From contig OV884059.1 of assembly GCA_930367215.1 (NCBI GenBank), forward strand, positions 236,281,803-236,345,802: 64,000 nt of DNA. The letters run 5' to 3'. Shown one piece after another: positions 30,940 through 43,473 of this stretch. A program made the translations under genes and the position numbers. The first letter of the stretch is position 1; every line of letters begins with the position of its first letter. The stretch comes from Pollenia angustigena. Its lineage: Eukaryota; Arthropoda; Insecta; Diptera; Polleniidae. The notes under the pieces were generated by a model. That model searched no databases and was not told where the DNA came from. It saw only the letters and a list, made by a program, of their open reading frames with translations.

Positions 30940-31476
30940 TAGCCTTTTTACACTGATCCACATCTAACATCTACCATCAATTTGCCACCATTTGCGAAGA
31001 TGTTAACATCTTTCCATTAGAACTACATAGGGCTAAAAACCAATATCTTTCAACATCTTTAAAAGATGTTCCTATCTCATTTTATTCCATTCTACATCTT
31101 TCGATTGTTTTAGTGTCATCGCTAGAAAAGTGGCAATAAGTTCAATTATTATTGTGGCATCACTGACAAAAGGAAGTTTGTTTTGAAAGCAGCGTTACCA
31201 TTTGTCAAGGTTTATCTTTTATTACAATGTTTTTTTGTTAAATATTTTTTATATGTTTAAACAAATTGAACTTCAAATACATTTTTGAGTTTTCTATTTA
31301 AATTTTGGCACTTTTGTGACAAAAAAACATTTTTAATTTAAAAAAAATTTTTTTTTCAAAAATGGTGACATTTTTGTTTGATGGTAGATGTTAGATGTGA
31401 GCAATGTAAACGAGTGTTTCACATTTTCTACATCTTTTATGGTAGATGTTAGATGTTGAGCAGTGTAAAAAGCCTA
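30940..31476. mobile_element. 537-bp MITE, absent from the opposed copy
   Basis: Left end tagcctttttacactgatcc and right end (agcagtgtaaaaagccta) are inverted. TAA flanks both sides (30937-30939, 31477-31479). In the opposed 3.4-kb copy the site reads accttagggtgg at 36711-36722, with a single TAA on the complementary strand and no insertion. Internal 'atggtagatgttagatgt' blocks occur in inverted copies. A fragment of the same family lies at 43896-43995. Confidence 0.92.
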
Positions 31477-32205
31477 TAAGGTACATATTGTTTATATTTT
31501 GTCCCGAGTGTACATTGGTCAAACAAATATGTTATAAGTACATAAGATGAAAATCGCTGTTTATTTTAGTGATTTTCATATTAATTTACAGCTTCATTTA
31601 CTGTTCGTATTGTAAAAACCACATGTTTATTATTCTGTTTTACTTCAGACACTAGAACAAAACGACAATGAAGCCAAAGATTGTTTTTGTTGGTACATTA
31701 AGGACTAAGCTGTACAACTGTGGAAATCCGTTGGATGATGTGGAAAGCTGCATGTAGGTGTTTGTTTAAAATTAAATAATTTGTTAACTACATATACATA
31801 ATAATATTAATAAATAAATAGTTTTACCAAAAACTGGAGATTATGGGAATAATTTTGATTTTCTATCTAAAAAATCGGGAAAATGGTTTATGTAACCGGT
31901 TAAAAAAGTATATTGATGAAGACAATTAAATCTTTTGTTATGAACACCAATTATGTGTTTATTCAGTTGCAGTTATCATATATTCGGGTATAAGCACAAT
32001 TTTGTTTCTAATAATCATACTTACAACTGACAATTTCTGTTGTTATGACTGATTGTGTACTAAAATTCAAATGTTGCTATCAAAAATATTATTCTAAGCA
32101 ACGAAATTTTCAGTAATTGCAACCGAATTGTGTGATAGTACATGCAACCGACGAAATTCGATTGGCGCCAAATTCGGTTGTGATCACGAATCTGTTTTCT
32201 CTGTG

Positions 32206-33463
32206 TACTTTTGTGCTACGCCCTCTTATCTAATCCCGGCAACTTTTTGAATGATATGCGTATCGATAACCAAGCTCTTTGTACCAAATTTGGAAACTTT
32301 AACTATGGCCGATGTCCGGATATACATATTTATATTTTATGCCACGCCCACTTTTCTAGTACCGCCCACATAATGTCGGATGTTGTGTATTGATAATTAA
32401 AATGCTTGTACCTTATTTGGAAATTTTGACACTTGCCTTTCTCCAGATATACAGAAAACTATATTGTCTTTGTATGGGAGGCGCCACGCACACGTGTCCA
32501 ATCTCACCCATTTTTTAGAGAGCTTGTATATTAATAACACAGCTATGTATGTGCACACAATTTTCACCGTTTTTCCTATACCGCTCTCAAGTTATAAAGA
32601 AATATATTTTGTGCCACTCCCATTTCTCCAGTCCCGCCCAGATTTTGGATATTAATAACCAAGATATTTGTACATAATTTGGAAAATGTAGCTCCTACTG
32701 TTTTCCATATGTATTAATGTATGTACATTAGAGCGACTCAAGTTGTATGGAACCAAAATTCGTGCTCGATGTACCCTCCTAAAAATGAACCTTGGACTTT
32801 ATTAAGATGACATTTTAAATATTTCGGCTCCAGCTTTGAGCTCTCGTGAGCTAGACCAGTTTGAAAAAGGGTATATTTTTGCATATTTTGTTAATTTGTG
32901 AATCTGTTTTTTTAAGTCGCGTCCAACTGTATATACAATTTGTCCAAGGACGATCATCCATGTACTTTTTTTTTAAGGATTTTCTGTAGAAATAACGGTT
33001 TTTTAATTATTTGTTCAGGGTTGTTTGTAATAAAAGTGCCAAATTAGCATATTTTATTCTTTAGTCGATTTAATTAAATACGTGTCTTGACAAAAATGCA
33101 ATCGGGTGGTAAACCTTCATTTTATATAGGACAATATGGGAATCAAATTTTTTCTTTTGCCAAGTACATCATCTTTGTATGTAATTCCTTGTCCAAAAGC
33201 AGATTTTTAATCATCTATTTACTTTTCAAAAGCTAATTTTTTAAGCATATTAAAAAAAAAAAATTATATGAAATATATATGTTAAAGCCTTTTTTAGCAG
33301 CATTTTTTTTTTTTTTTTTTAATTAAGCATATTATTTTTTAGCAAATTTAAAATATTAAACGATTTAGATTTAAGCAGATTTCTTTTTTTTAAGTTTTGG
33401 CATATTCTCATCAAATAGTTATGGCAACACTGGTTATATGGCCGTTATCAAGATGAATTCAAC
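32206..33463. other. Noncoding DNA with old dispersed repeat
   Basis: Phrases such as 'tgccacgcccacttttctag', 'gataaccaagctctttgtac' and 'tatccagatat' recur imperfectly every 130-160 bp and, inverted, at about 39630-40560. This is a decayed repeat of unknown class. The open frames at 32211-32655 are within it. Confidence 0.5.
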
Positions 33464-33640
33464 TACAGGTGGTGTCGGAACTAAGACAATCCAAAAACAA
33501 TAGACAGAACAACAGGGTTTTTTGCATTGCTTTCTTACGTGTTTGCGGCTCGAAATGTCAACCATTCTAAGCAAAAGACTAACAAATTGGTTTGAACTGT
33601 CAAAATCACGTGTAGTTGCATTCGTCTTGGCCGTTATATA
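33464..33640 (-). repeat. Partial copy of the 'ggtggtgtcggaact' TIR element
   Basis: caggtggtgtcggaact and the following 'gacaatcc', 'gcattgct' and 'tttcgggcgaaatgtcaacca'-like blocks match, inverted, the right part of the element at 5298-5790. The other end is missing. Confidence 0.6.
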
Positions 33641-34146
33641 GTATGTTCACATTTGGCTTCTTAAACGCGTTTAAGCAGTTCGAACGTGATTAAGCTCTAA
33701 TCACTTCAAAATCGAGATGATTACCCATACATTGAAGTGATTTGTTAATCACTTCAAATCGACATGATTACAACTAAATCACTTCATAAACCACATAGAA
33801 TCCACTGAACATACCCTAATAATGTAGAATCGCTCGATTGTGTACAACCGGCCAAGATGTCTGCTTAATATTTTTATTTTTTTTTTCCTTAAATAATTCA
33901 TAAATTTTCACAATTTCATCATTAAATTGATTAAAATAATCTTCTGATAATTTTATAAAAGTGTTTTTATCCATTTTTAATACTTTAAAGAAATTTAAAT
34001 TTGTTTGTTGTTTTTTTGTGTGCTTGTGTGTGTGTTTTTTCTTAATCATCTGTCATCTTAATCATCTCAAATGTAATGTGAACGGCTTTGATTAGCTAAA
34101 TCAACATTTTGCTTAAACGCGTTTAAAAACCCAAATGTGAACATAC
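33641..34146. mobile_element. 506-bp TIR element with TA flanks
   Basis: Left end gtatgttcacatttggcttc and right end (acccaaatgtgaacatac) are inverted, with pairing continuing over 'ttaaacgcgtttaagca' (about 38 bp). TA flanks both ends (33639-33640, 34147-34148). A minus-strand open frame of 77 codons (33816-34049) contains MDKNTFIKLSEDYFNQFND. I do not recognise it, and it may be chance. Confidence 0.75.
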
Positions 34147-35819
34147 TAATAGACTCTGAAAGCATTCAACCGATGTGCTCCAATTTTATTAGAAAACAAG
34201 TTTGTGAAGTTGGTTTGATGAAGGACCACGAGGCTTGGTAGGGGCCAATGTGTGCCTCTCCGAAACTATTTTAAAGATTTAAACTAATTTAAAATATAGA
34301 TGAATGCCTATTTATATGGACACATTAGCTATGCGTTCTTAAAAAAATCGTACCGAGAGGGGAGGTGTGGGACAACTTCTGGCTTTCCGAAACTATCTAA
34401 CAGATTCTAATGAAATTTAAAACATAAATTGGTAGGTAGAAGGCAATTTAATTTAAAACACATATATCTCCCTATTTATATGCGCACATAAGCTTTGCGT
34501 TTTCCAAAAAGTAGGATCATAAGGGGTAGCATAGAGTTGCACACGCTGGGTATTTGTTAGTATCGTTATAGATAAAATAATTTTAATTTCTGAATTAATA
34601 AGAAGGCTGAATTATTTATTTCCAAAATCTGATATTTAAAATCTGATGAATTAATATAAATAAAGTACATACATAAATTAACTAATTATTTTCTTTATTG
34701 CCACAAATTACAAAGTACATGAATAAACGATAATAAGCAGCATGCATATTTAAAGCTCAATGAACCACTTTTACTTTGAGCGTGTGTAATGATTCATTCA
34801 TAAACTTATTTATGTATGTATATGCGAATATAACTTTTTACGTTGTGTGGCAAAGGTTAATTTGTTTTATTCGGGTGAAACATCGCTATATGAATATCCA
34901 TTAATCTGGTGATAACACATAGTCAACTGGCGTATTTGATTTTTCATTTTCCCATCTTTTGTTCCTTTTTAAAGTACTTAACATTTTTCAAGAATGCTCA
35001 TTTTAAATTATCTCTTTTTATACCCTTCACCGATGGTAAAAGGGTATACATATGGGCAGTTCCAGCGAAAACTCTACTTTTTGTCACGTACCCCCATAAG
35101 TAATTTTAATTGCTTCTCAAACAATTTTATATGTATAGTTTACTTTTTTATATTTTGGTGTAAAGCCTTTACCTAACTTTAAACGAGCAAAGATTTTTAA
35201 ATTTGTTGAAAATTTGTGTCTAAACTACTATCCAATAGGACTAACGTTGGTGCAAATTTCATCAAAATCGGAACACATCGATTTCACAATTGGGTCACTT
35301 GACATCAAATCCCCCTTTTATATATATAAAAAGTATATAAAATGTTTGGTATCTTGTTGTTATTTTCTTAATTATTGTCTAAAATATTAATTTTAGCCAA
35401 AAACTTTCTTCGGGGCTAAAGTTGCTGACTTGAAGGGCTAAAATATTGTCATATATAATATGCTTGTAAAATGTTATATTTAAGAGATAGCCATATGCAA
35501 ACATATTACATTTGAATAAATGGCTTGAAGGCAAACTTTTAGGGGCGGAAGCCCCCCTAAAAACACAACTTATCGCTACGAAATTTTTTGTTTTTATTTT
35601 TACATAAAACTGAACCGATTTTGGAGGGGAGAATATAAGAATTCAAAAAAAAAAGTTCTCCATTCAACTAACAGCCACTCTAATGTAGATACATAATACT
35701 GTGTACGTATGTATGTACATAGTAACTTGTTTATTACAAATACATACCTACATGCTTAGGTATGAAGCTTTCAAATAGTGCCTGTTTTAAACAAAAAATA
35801 CAAAATGTACACAAGTTTG
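34147..35819. other. Noncoding DNA with a roughly 200-bp imperfect direct repeat
   Basis: 'cgaaactattttaaagattt...tatttatatggacacattag' (34260-34340) and 'cgaaactatctaacagattc...tatttatatgcgcacataag' (34390-34500) are diverged copies, possibly part of a Helitron-like repeat ending near 'acgctgggtatttgttagta'. The rest is AT-rich. 'tatacccttcaccgatggta' at 35028 is a common dispersed-repeat end. No gene was recognised. Confidence 0.4.
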
Positions 35820-35987
35820 CAATTTATTCTCTTTTCAACAAGAAAATTCTGTAACTCGAAGTCTCCATAAGTCGAAGTTTTTTTTGGGATAATGGTGATT
35901 CGAGTTATGGAAGTTCGACTGTATATAGATTTAATATTTTTAAGCAAAGTCGGTACCAAATAAAAGAGAAGGCTCTGTAGAATTTTA
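35820..35987. mobile_element. Pogo/Tigger-like right end and duplicated 34-bp junction
   Basis: gttatggaagttcgactg then TA (ending 35923) is the inverted partner of 27964. Downstream, 'ccaaataaaagagaaggctc' through 'gaatttta' duplicates 28154-28188, which lies just before copy 1 of the 3.4-kb element. Both composite copies therefore sit beside the same short sequence. Confidence 0.55.
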
Positions 35988-38900
35988 CACAGAGAAAACA
36001 GATTCGTGATCACAACCGAATTTGGCGCCAATCGAATTTCGTCGGTTGCATGTACTATCACACAATTCGGTTGCAATTACTGAAAATTTCGTTGCTTAGA
36101 ATAATATTTTTGATAGCAACATTTGAATTTTAGTACACAATCAGTCATAACAACAGAAATTGTCAGTTGTAAGTATGATTATTAGAAACAAAATTGTGCT
36201 TATACCCGAATATATGATAACTGCAACTGAATAAACACATAATTGGTGTTCATAACAAAAGATTTAATTGTCTTCATCAATATACTTTTTTAACCGGTTA
36301 CATAAACCATTTTCCCGATTTTTTAGATAGAAAATCAAAATTATTCCCATAATCTCCAGTTTTTGGTAAAACTATTTATTTATTAATATTATTATGTATA
36401 TGTAGTTAACAAATTATTTAATTTTAAACAAACACCTACATGCAGCTTTCCACATCATCCAACGGATTTCCACAGTTGTACAGCTTAGTCCTTAATGTAC
36501 CAACAAAAACAATCTTTGGCTTCATTGTCGTTTTGTTCTAGTGTCTGAAGTAAAACAGAATAATAAACATGTGGTTTTTACAATACGAACAGTAAATGAA
36601 GCTGTAAATTAATATGAAAATCACTAAAATAAACAGCGATTTTCATCTTATGTACTTATAACATATTTGTTTGACCAATGTACACTCGGGACAAAATATA
36701 AACAATATGTACCTTAGGGTGGCAGCTAAATGTATGGAGCAATTTTTTTGTATTAATATTGATGTCTCCCGGGCGGAATATTGTGCCACATGGTCTAAAA
36801 CTGATGTGGAAAAAATTTCAGCCAAATCGGATAACTTTTACCCCTGCCCCTTTGAGGTCAAAGTTCAAATGATAAAAAAAAATTTCCATACAAACAAAAA
36901 ATTTTTTTTTCGATTTTTTTTTTATCATTTGAACTTTGACCTCGAGGGGGCAGGGGTAAAAGTTATCCGATTTGGCTGAAATTTTTTCCACATCAGCTTT
37001 AGACCATGTGGCACCACAATATTCCCCCCGGGAGATGTTGAAAATCCAAAGTTGAAATTTAGCTGACACCCTAGTAACCATGCTCTCAAATAGGGCCAAA
37101 AACTGCATTTTTCCAGTTTTTTACCCCAATTTAGAACAAAAATGCGATGTCGAAAAAAAATTTTTAAAAAAAATTTAAAAAACCTGGTATTAAGAGCAAC
37201 AAAAAATCTTTAATGTGTGCTTATCAAAACTAATTTTCAAAAAAAATTTTTTGGAGTAAGCCCCTAACAAGCCTCAAATTTTTTTTTCAGAGTCACTTTT
37301 GAAACTGAAAATCTTGTCCGATCGAAATGAAATTTTTTGTTGTTAATAAGCTTATAAAGCTTACTAATATTAAAAAAAAAAAAAAATAAAACAATATTCC
37401 GCCCGGAAGATGCTGAAAATCCAAAGTTGAAATTTAGCTGCCACCCTAATGTACATGTAGGTCTAAGATATTGCCCAGATAGCATAAGATGTTTGTTAAA
37501 CGATTGTCTAACTCCTCAAAGAATCTTCTGATGATCAAAAATTTTTTTTTTATTAGTTTTTTATACATTTTCTGACACGCTTGTCTTTTAAACTTGGAAT
37601 GAACCTTTTGCGGATCTCCTTATGATTCATGTAACAATTACTGAGCTACCTAAATAAGAGCGTTTTCAAAACCTGAAAATTCACTTGTTAATACAATTTT
37701 ATATAAACAAGCCGACGTAAGGATCTGCCAAATAAGATTTTCCAACAGGCTCGTTGTTGAATTCCCGATTTTAAGGTTTGTTTCGTATAAATTGTATGAA
37801 AAATAAGCTTGATGCTCTTGTTTAGGTGGCTCAGTTATATGTGTAAACATTCTACAAGTTGTTAGGGAATTCCTCCAATAGTCTCATAACATTCATTAAT
37901 TCACTCATTAGAAAATCTTTACAGAAATCTTAAACGAATTCGCCTACGAGCAATACACTGTGCAACAAAAAAACCAGCCTCAATACTTGCAACGCGAAAT
38001 ACGGGCCCCTAAAGTTTTTGAATTTTTTGAAAAGGCGTTTGGTATAAGTGAAAAAAAAATATACTAAATGTACTTCTGAGCTAAAAAATTATTTCAGATA
38101 TCTTATTTTCTTAGAATATATTAACCCTCTAGCACTCATTTTAAAGTGCCGTTTTATAATACTTTTGTTGGGAAGTTAAAAAAATGGCAAAAATTACCCC
38201 TTAAAATAAGACCCCTAGTAAAATTTGATGCGGAAAATATTCGTGGAACTTTTTAAACCTCGTCGTTTTAGTATACTTTTGTTGGGAAGGTTAAAAAAGG
38301 ACAAAAATTACTCCTTAAAATGAGTGTTAGAGGGTTAATATATTTTAAGAAAATAAGACATCTGAAATAATTTTTAAGCTCAGAAGTACATTTAGTATAT
38401 TTTTTTTTGACTTATACCAAACGCCTTTTCAAAAAACTAAAAAAACTTAAGGGGCCCGTATTTCGGGAACCCGAGCTAACTTTTTAAACCCCTTTGGCGG
38501 ATATTCTCTACCAACATTCTAGTTTCATTTCGCGTTGCAAGTGTTGAGGCTGGCGGCAATGTCCCAAATTTTTTTGCACCGTGATATAAGCGTCTTTCGC
38601 TGTGTTGTAGAAGTATCTCGCAGAGAAATCAGCTTGTGTAACAGTTTTTCCCGTGCGAGGAATCTTTTACGATTAAGAATTGCGCTCGTCGACGATTAAT
38701 GGTCTTCGTGAGATTCCCATTTGATTATTTTGATTGAAAATGCTAGCTGGGTACATATATGTATGTATTTATAAGAAATATAATACATACACACATATAT
38801 ACGTGCATATGTACATAATTATAAAAATACGTAAATTACTTACCCCTATTTATTAAGTTTTTGCACATTTCCAATTTTTGAACACAAACTTATTTATTTT

Positions 38901-39385
38901 AATATAAAATTTAAATTATTTTATTATATATAATAATTTGACAGAAAATTTAGTAAACAATTGGGACATATAGCTTTTTTTTGGTTGTGAATACCAAATA
39001 ATTATATTTTCATTTGTTGTAATCGAATTGAAACTATACTAGCAATCGATTATTAGCTGCAATAAATGAATTAACATTTATATTACAAAATTCATTGACG
39101 AAAGCAAATAATTAATTGCAAAGACCAATATTCAGTATTGCCCTGTATTAAATTCGGTTGTGATTCTAACCATTTGTACTAATTTTTAAAACTAAATTAA
39201 ATTAGTTATCATAACTAATAAAAGAATTGAAGGAATTATATTTCAGTTAGAATAACGTTTTAATAATCAAGAGAATTAAAAATCAATTGGAACTATACAT
39301 TTTTAATAGTTGCAATAATAAATTATATTTCTTGATCAATATTTTATTACTGCAACCGTTTTCCAACCAATTTGTTTTCTGTGTG
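35988..39385 (-). mobile_element. 3.4-kb composite TIR element, copy 2 (no MITE)
   Basis: It is 3398 bp, in inverted orientation to copy 1, and almost identical including both internal foldbacks. TA flanks both ends (35986-35987, 39386-39387). It lacks the 537-bp MITE. Sample differences: one residue in the frame at 37650-37850 (Gly for Cys) and one in the frame at 37264-37485 (His for Tyr). No transposase was recognised. Confidence 0.88.
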
Positions 39386-39404
39386 TATATCTAAAGAACG
39401 CTAA

Positions 39405-39623
39405 GGCCCGTTTTCACAACTAACCGATAGCTTAAAGTAGACTTTAAACGCCCTTATAAAAAGTGTTCCATTATTAAAACTTAACTTTAACCTAAAGTGA
39501 GCAATAAAGTAAATTAAGGTTCATCCTACCTGGAAGGTAAAAGTAAAATTGTAATAATGGAACACTTTTTATATGGCCGATAAAATCCTACCTTTAACTA
39601 TCGGCAAGTTGTGAAAACGGGCC
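39405..39623. mobile_element. 219-bp MITE with TAA duplication
   Basis: ggcccgttttcacaact and agttgtgaaaacgggcc are perfect inverted ends. A second inner pair (aaaaagtgttccattatta / taataatggaacacttttta) makes a long hairpin. TAA flanks both ends (39402-39404, 39624-39626). Confidence 0.9.
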
Positions 39624-39626
39624 TAA

Positions 39627-40563
39627 GTGTAATATTACCCAAATAGAATGGTTATCAATACACAGTATCAGTAAAAACAGGTGGGAGTGGACAAGTAGGT
39701 GTGACATAAACTAGAATTCTGTATATCTAGTAGGGTGTTTAGACGATTAAGTTTTGTTCGATTAATCGAACAATTTGAGACGATTAATTGTTCGAATAAT
39801 TTAAAATTGCTAATTTCGATTTAAGGATTAATCGAAGAATTTATACCGATTAATCGAATAATAATAATATAATACTACGTTAAATGTATAATTTTTTTTA
39901 AAGTTTTAAGTCGGATAAACAAACCAAATTTATGTGCATTTTGGAATTAAAAAAAAAAAAACCGTAATGTTATGTGAGTAATTTAGTATATATTTTTATC
40001 ACATTTTTAGATAAAAAAGTAGATAAAAAGAATATTTTTATGAACTTTCATTACAGGGTCGTTTTTAAAATTTGCTCGATTTTAAATCCACTTCATTTCG
40101 ATTTCTAGAACACGCCTGAATTTTTTAAGAAAATAGTTCATGCGTTTCTCTCTTTAGAATGAGCTTGGTTTAAAAATATTGTACGAAGGATAAATCTAAT
40201 AATGCCAAATGTTACAGGTATCCAAATATCGAATAAGTTAAAATCGTTTTATTGAACAAAAGTTAAACCCGATTAATTGAGCTCCCTAATATCTAGATAA
40301 AGGCAACAAATACAGTTTACAAATTGGGTACAAATAAATTGTTTATAAACCCATAAAATCTGTCCAAACATGGGCGCTTTAAGAAAAGAGGGCGTGGCAA
40401 AGGCTAGAAATGTTTGGTTCTCAATAAAAAAAAATCTAATAGAAAGTGGGCTAGATTGGAGAAGTATCTATGGGAGCTTTAATATAAATAAAATTTAGAT
40501 TTCTGTATATCTTGAGAACGGTAACAGTAAAACTATCTACATTAAGTACAAATTGATTGATTA
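39627..40563. other. Noncoding DNA with old repeat
   Basis: 'cgattaatcgaa' motifs recur at 39750-39870, and decayed copies of the repeat seen at 32.2-32.7 kb lie at 39630-39730 and 40290-40550. No gene. Confidence 0.4.
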
Positions 40564-41550
40564 CACTGTGCTTAAAATTGACACTTTTTTTAAGACAAGC
40601 CGGGCACGTGGCTTTTTAGCATAATTCGGGTACGCTGAATCCAATGGTGCCCACCGTTTTATTTTTAGTTAGCTCTTGTTTTCGAGATATACCGTTATTT
40701 CGAAAATGGAGGAGGTTGCACAGCATACATATGTTCGCTTAAATCAAAAACGCTTTAGCTTATTAAAAGAACTAAAAAACTAAAAATTCCGCAATAAAAT
40801 TTGCTTTAAGAAAATTTGGAAATAAAAATAATTTTTTTTATCAAAATTTCGAAAATTTTGGTTTTTTAATAATTCATAAAAAATTGGAAAATGCAGACAT
40901 ATAAAAAACAAAGCTCCAAACAAAACAAGCTATTAATAATTGAAATATGATAGCAACTTTTGATATTATTCACAAAAGTCGAAGAATTTCATAAAAAACC
41001 ATATTTGTATGGGAGCTTTCTTAAGAAGTGGTAATAAGGTGCAAGTATGTCTCGAGAAAATGCTAAGGACAAAAACTTAATTGAGGTCGGTCATACATTA
41101 TATCCCACTACGGGCGACTCCTGGGCATTTATGGGACTTTTTCTTCAATATATTTCTTGTCTGCATTGAACATTTCGTATGGGAGCCCACTTAAAAAATA
41201 GAGATAGTGTTTAGGTATGTGAGAAATAAATGATTGAGATGAAAAATAAAATGGGAGCATCTTATGGAGCATCTTACGAATTCTATTTCTAAAACGACTG
41301 CGCATATGAGAAAAAAGTTTAATTTTATTTTTATTTCGCAATTTCGTTTTTTTAGTTTTTTCAATAAGCTAAAGCGTTTTTGAGTAATGCGAACATATGT
41401 TGTGCAACCTCCTCCATTTTCGAAATAACGGTATATCTCGAAAACAAGAGCTAACCTAAAAAAAACGGCTAGCATTACTGTATTCAGCGTACCCGAATTA
41501 GGTTAAAATGACAGGTGCTCAGCTTGTCTACTTTTTGAACTAGCATAGTG
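40564..41550. mobile_element. 987-bp foldback, CACTGTGC ends, TTA duplication
   Basis: The left arm (40564-40800) and right arm (about 41334-41550) are inverted and share 'cgggtacgctgaat', 'gagctaac'-type, 'cgaaataacggtatatctcg' and 'caacctcctcca' blocks. The ends are cactgtgc and gcatagtg. TTA flanks both (40561-40563, 41551-41553). Minus-strand frames at 41129-41475 have no recognisable product. Confidence 0.75.
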
Positions 41551-41553
41551 TTA

Positions 41554-42677
41554 TGAATACACGAGATGTTTAAAAAAAAATTGCATTAATTAAATTTCAA
41601 CGGGGGTGGCGAAGCGCCCCAGGTTAAAATACAAAAATCGTGCATATGGGCATTTCCGTCAAAAGGTCCACCGTGACCGAAAATTTAAAAGTTATTAAAA
41701 TCTGATTATTTTACGATATTTTTATATAGAAATATTTAGATTTTACTAATTTTATAATTTTACTCATAAATTTGTTCACTTAGATGAACTATCAGACTGC
41801 AATGTAGTGCAAACGTAATTTCTTATATGTGAGAATGTTTTATTGTATGTTTTCTTTAATATTTATCTTTCTTAAAAGAGGTGATATTTGATAAAAATTA
41901 TTCCAAAAAAAATTTCTTTCATTGTCTGAAATCTAAAGAAGTGTTCAAAGAGAAAGATGGTATTCGGATTAACGGTTAATTTTTATTTTATTTTGATCAT
42001 TATTCAGTTAAATTATTACGGAAAAAATTTCACGTTCGAAATGTCACGTATCGACCCAAATTTTGGCTTAAAAAAAAACAAAATACAGAAGATTTTGGAA
42101 TCAAACCAAGACATTTTAATGTTACATTGCCACGTTAAATTCTGAAAGTAGTTTGACTAAAAAATTGTGTCAGGTTTCGCTGAATTACGCCTTTTTATAC
42201 ATGGCCAAAAAAACTACTTCTGTTTTTTTCACGTTCGAACCGCTACTTCTTTTGCCATTATCTTTGGCCTAGAATCGCGCCCTCCATTAACTTTAGCATA
42301 GATAACAGTGCTTTCTTAATGCTATAATTTAGGGGTTAAGAAAACGTAAAAATATTTTTTGCTTAAAATGTTATTGCATTTTTGATGCGTACGACTGTCA
42401 CGTTCAACACTTTGGAATTGCCCATATATGGCAACAATAATCCATTGTTACAAAACGAAGATATATATGAAAAGTTAAATTCATATTTAAAAAATATCGC
42501 ATGCGATAAAAAATCTATTAAAAAAATATCGCATACGTATTATATAGAAAATACGACTATTTACACGAAATATTACAGTTTTTATGAAAAATAAATAATT
42601 TTTATTTAATATTAAAAACTAATTAGATATTTTATTAGTCATTTTATATTAAAATTTATGATTTTTTGAAAAAATAT
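41554..42677. other. AT-rich noncoding DNA
   Basis: Open frames of 62 and 70 codons (41957-42145, 42382-42594) are present, with no recognisable domain or conserved pattern. A short inverted motif (aaaaatatcgcatgcgat / atcgcatacg) lies near 42490-42540. Confidence 0.4.
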
Positions 42678-42892
42678 GGCTTAGGAGTGAAATTCTCATG
42701 AAAGTGCTCTGTGAGGGATATGGCCATTGTGTCCAAATCCAAATGGAGAGTATGGATAAGGCAACAATAATCTATAAGCACAATATCCAAATTGTATTTC
42801 TGAAAATTTTTATACATTTTTCAAAATTTGCCTTAGAGGAAAATTCTCATGAAAGTGCTCTGTGAGGGATATGGCCAATGTGTCCAAATCCT
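42678..42892. repeat. Direct repeat of about 64 bp, 151 bp apart
   Basis: 'gaaattctcatgaaagtgctctgtgagggatatggcca...gtgtccaaatcc' at 42678-42741 recurs at 42829-42892 with few changes. It is not coding in any clear frame. Confidence 0.75.
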
Positions 42893-43473
42893 TCGATCTC
42901 AGGGAATAAAACCTAGTAGAAAATTAAGACTATGGGCACACAGTTGCAAGGGAATTTTATTGACATTGTAAGATCTTACCACCGTCTGTCCGAAGCTTTT
43001 GTGTTATATACGGCTATGCCGAATCTTATATACCCTTCACAATGGATCGATATGAACATATATATGGAGACTGTCCGTTCTGTATTATACAGATCCGTAC
43101 TGTAGCATATGAATTTTTTCCGGTTGCAATATTATACAGTAAAAAACCTAAAATTGTTCTGCATTTTGTTTAATATTCTCTATTTGAACTGCAATGGCAT
43201 TTCCAATGTATTTTCTCATTACTGAAAACTAGTAAAATTGTTCTTTCTAAACTCGAAAACTCGCTTATTTGCATATATGTACATTTAGAACAAGCCCTTA
43301 TTCATTAACAAAATTTTAGGTTTACAAAAGTTTTATTACACGAATTTTCTGTAAAAACTTCTTAAATTAACCTTTTGAAAATATTTAAAATATAAATACC
43401 TAAAATAATTTTAATGAATACAGGAGTTAATGTAAAATGTTTTTAGCAATTGATTCTAGTTTGAAGCAATGCT
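42893..43473. other. AT-rich spacer
   Basis: No gene. 'tatacccttcacaatgga' near 43030 is dispersed-repeat debris. Confidence 0.35.

Larger units (their letters stand above)
28267..32205 (+). mobile_element. 3.4-kb composite TIR element, copy 1 (with a MITE)
   Basis: The ends are cacacagaaaacaaatt (28267) and, inverted at 32205, cacagagaaaacagatt. TA flanks both (28265-28266, 32206-32207), suggesting the Tc1/mariner superfamily. Total length is 3939 bp, or about 3399 bp without the MITE at 30940-31476. The inner part contains a 628-bp CACTGTGC foldback and a 'tagggtggc' foldback. Open frames at 29802-30388 and 30544-30970 translate these repeats and resemble no transposase, so the element is non-autonomous. 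It is nearly identical to the opposed copy at 35988-39385. Confidence 0.85.

Noticed and set aside
30544..30970. ORFs on both strands giving similar proteins (SAKSDNFYPCP), also at 36643-37108
   Set aside because: They read the two arms of a palindrome and its copy; the similarity comes from DNA symmetry, not from a gene family.
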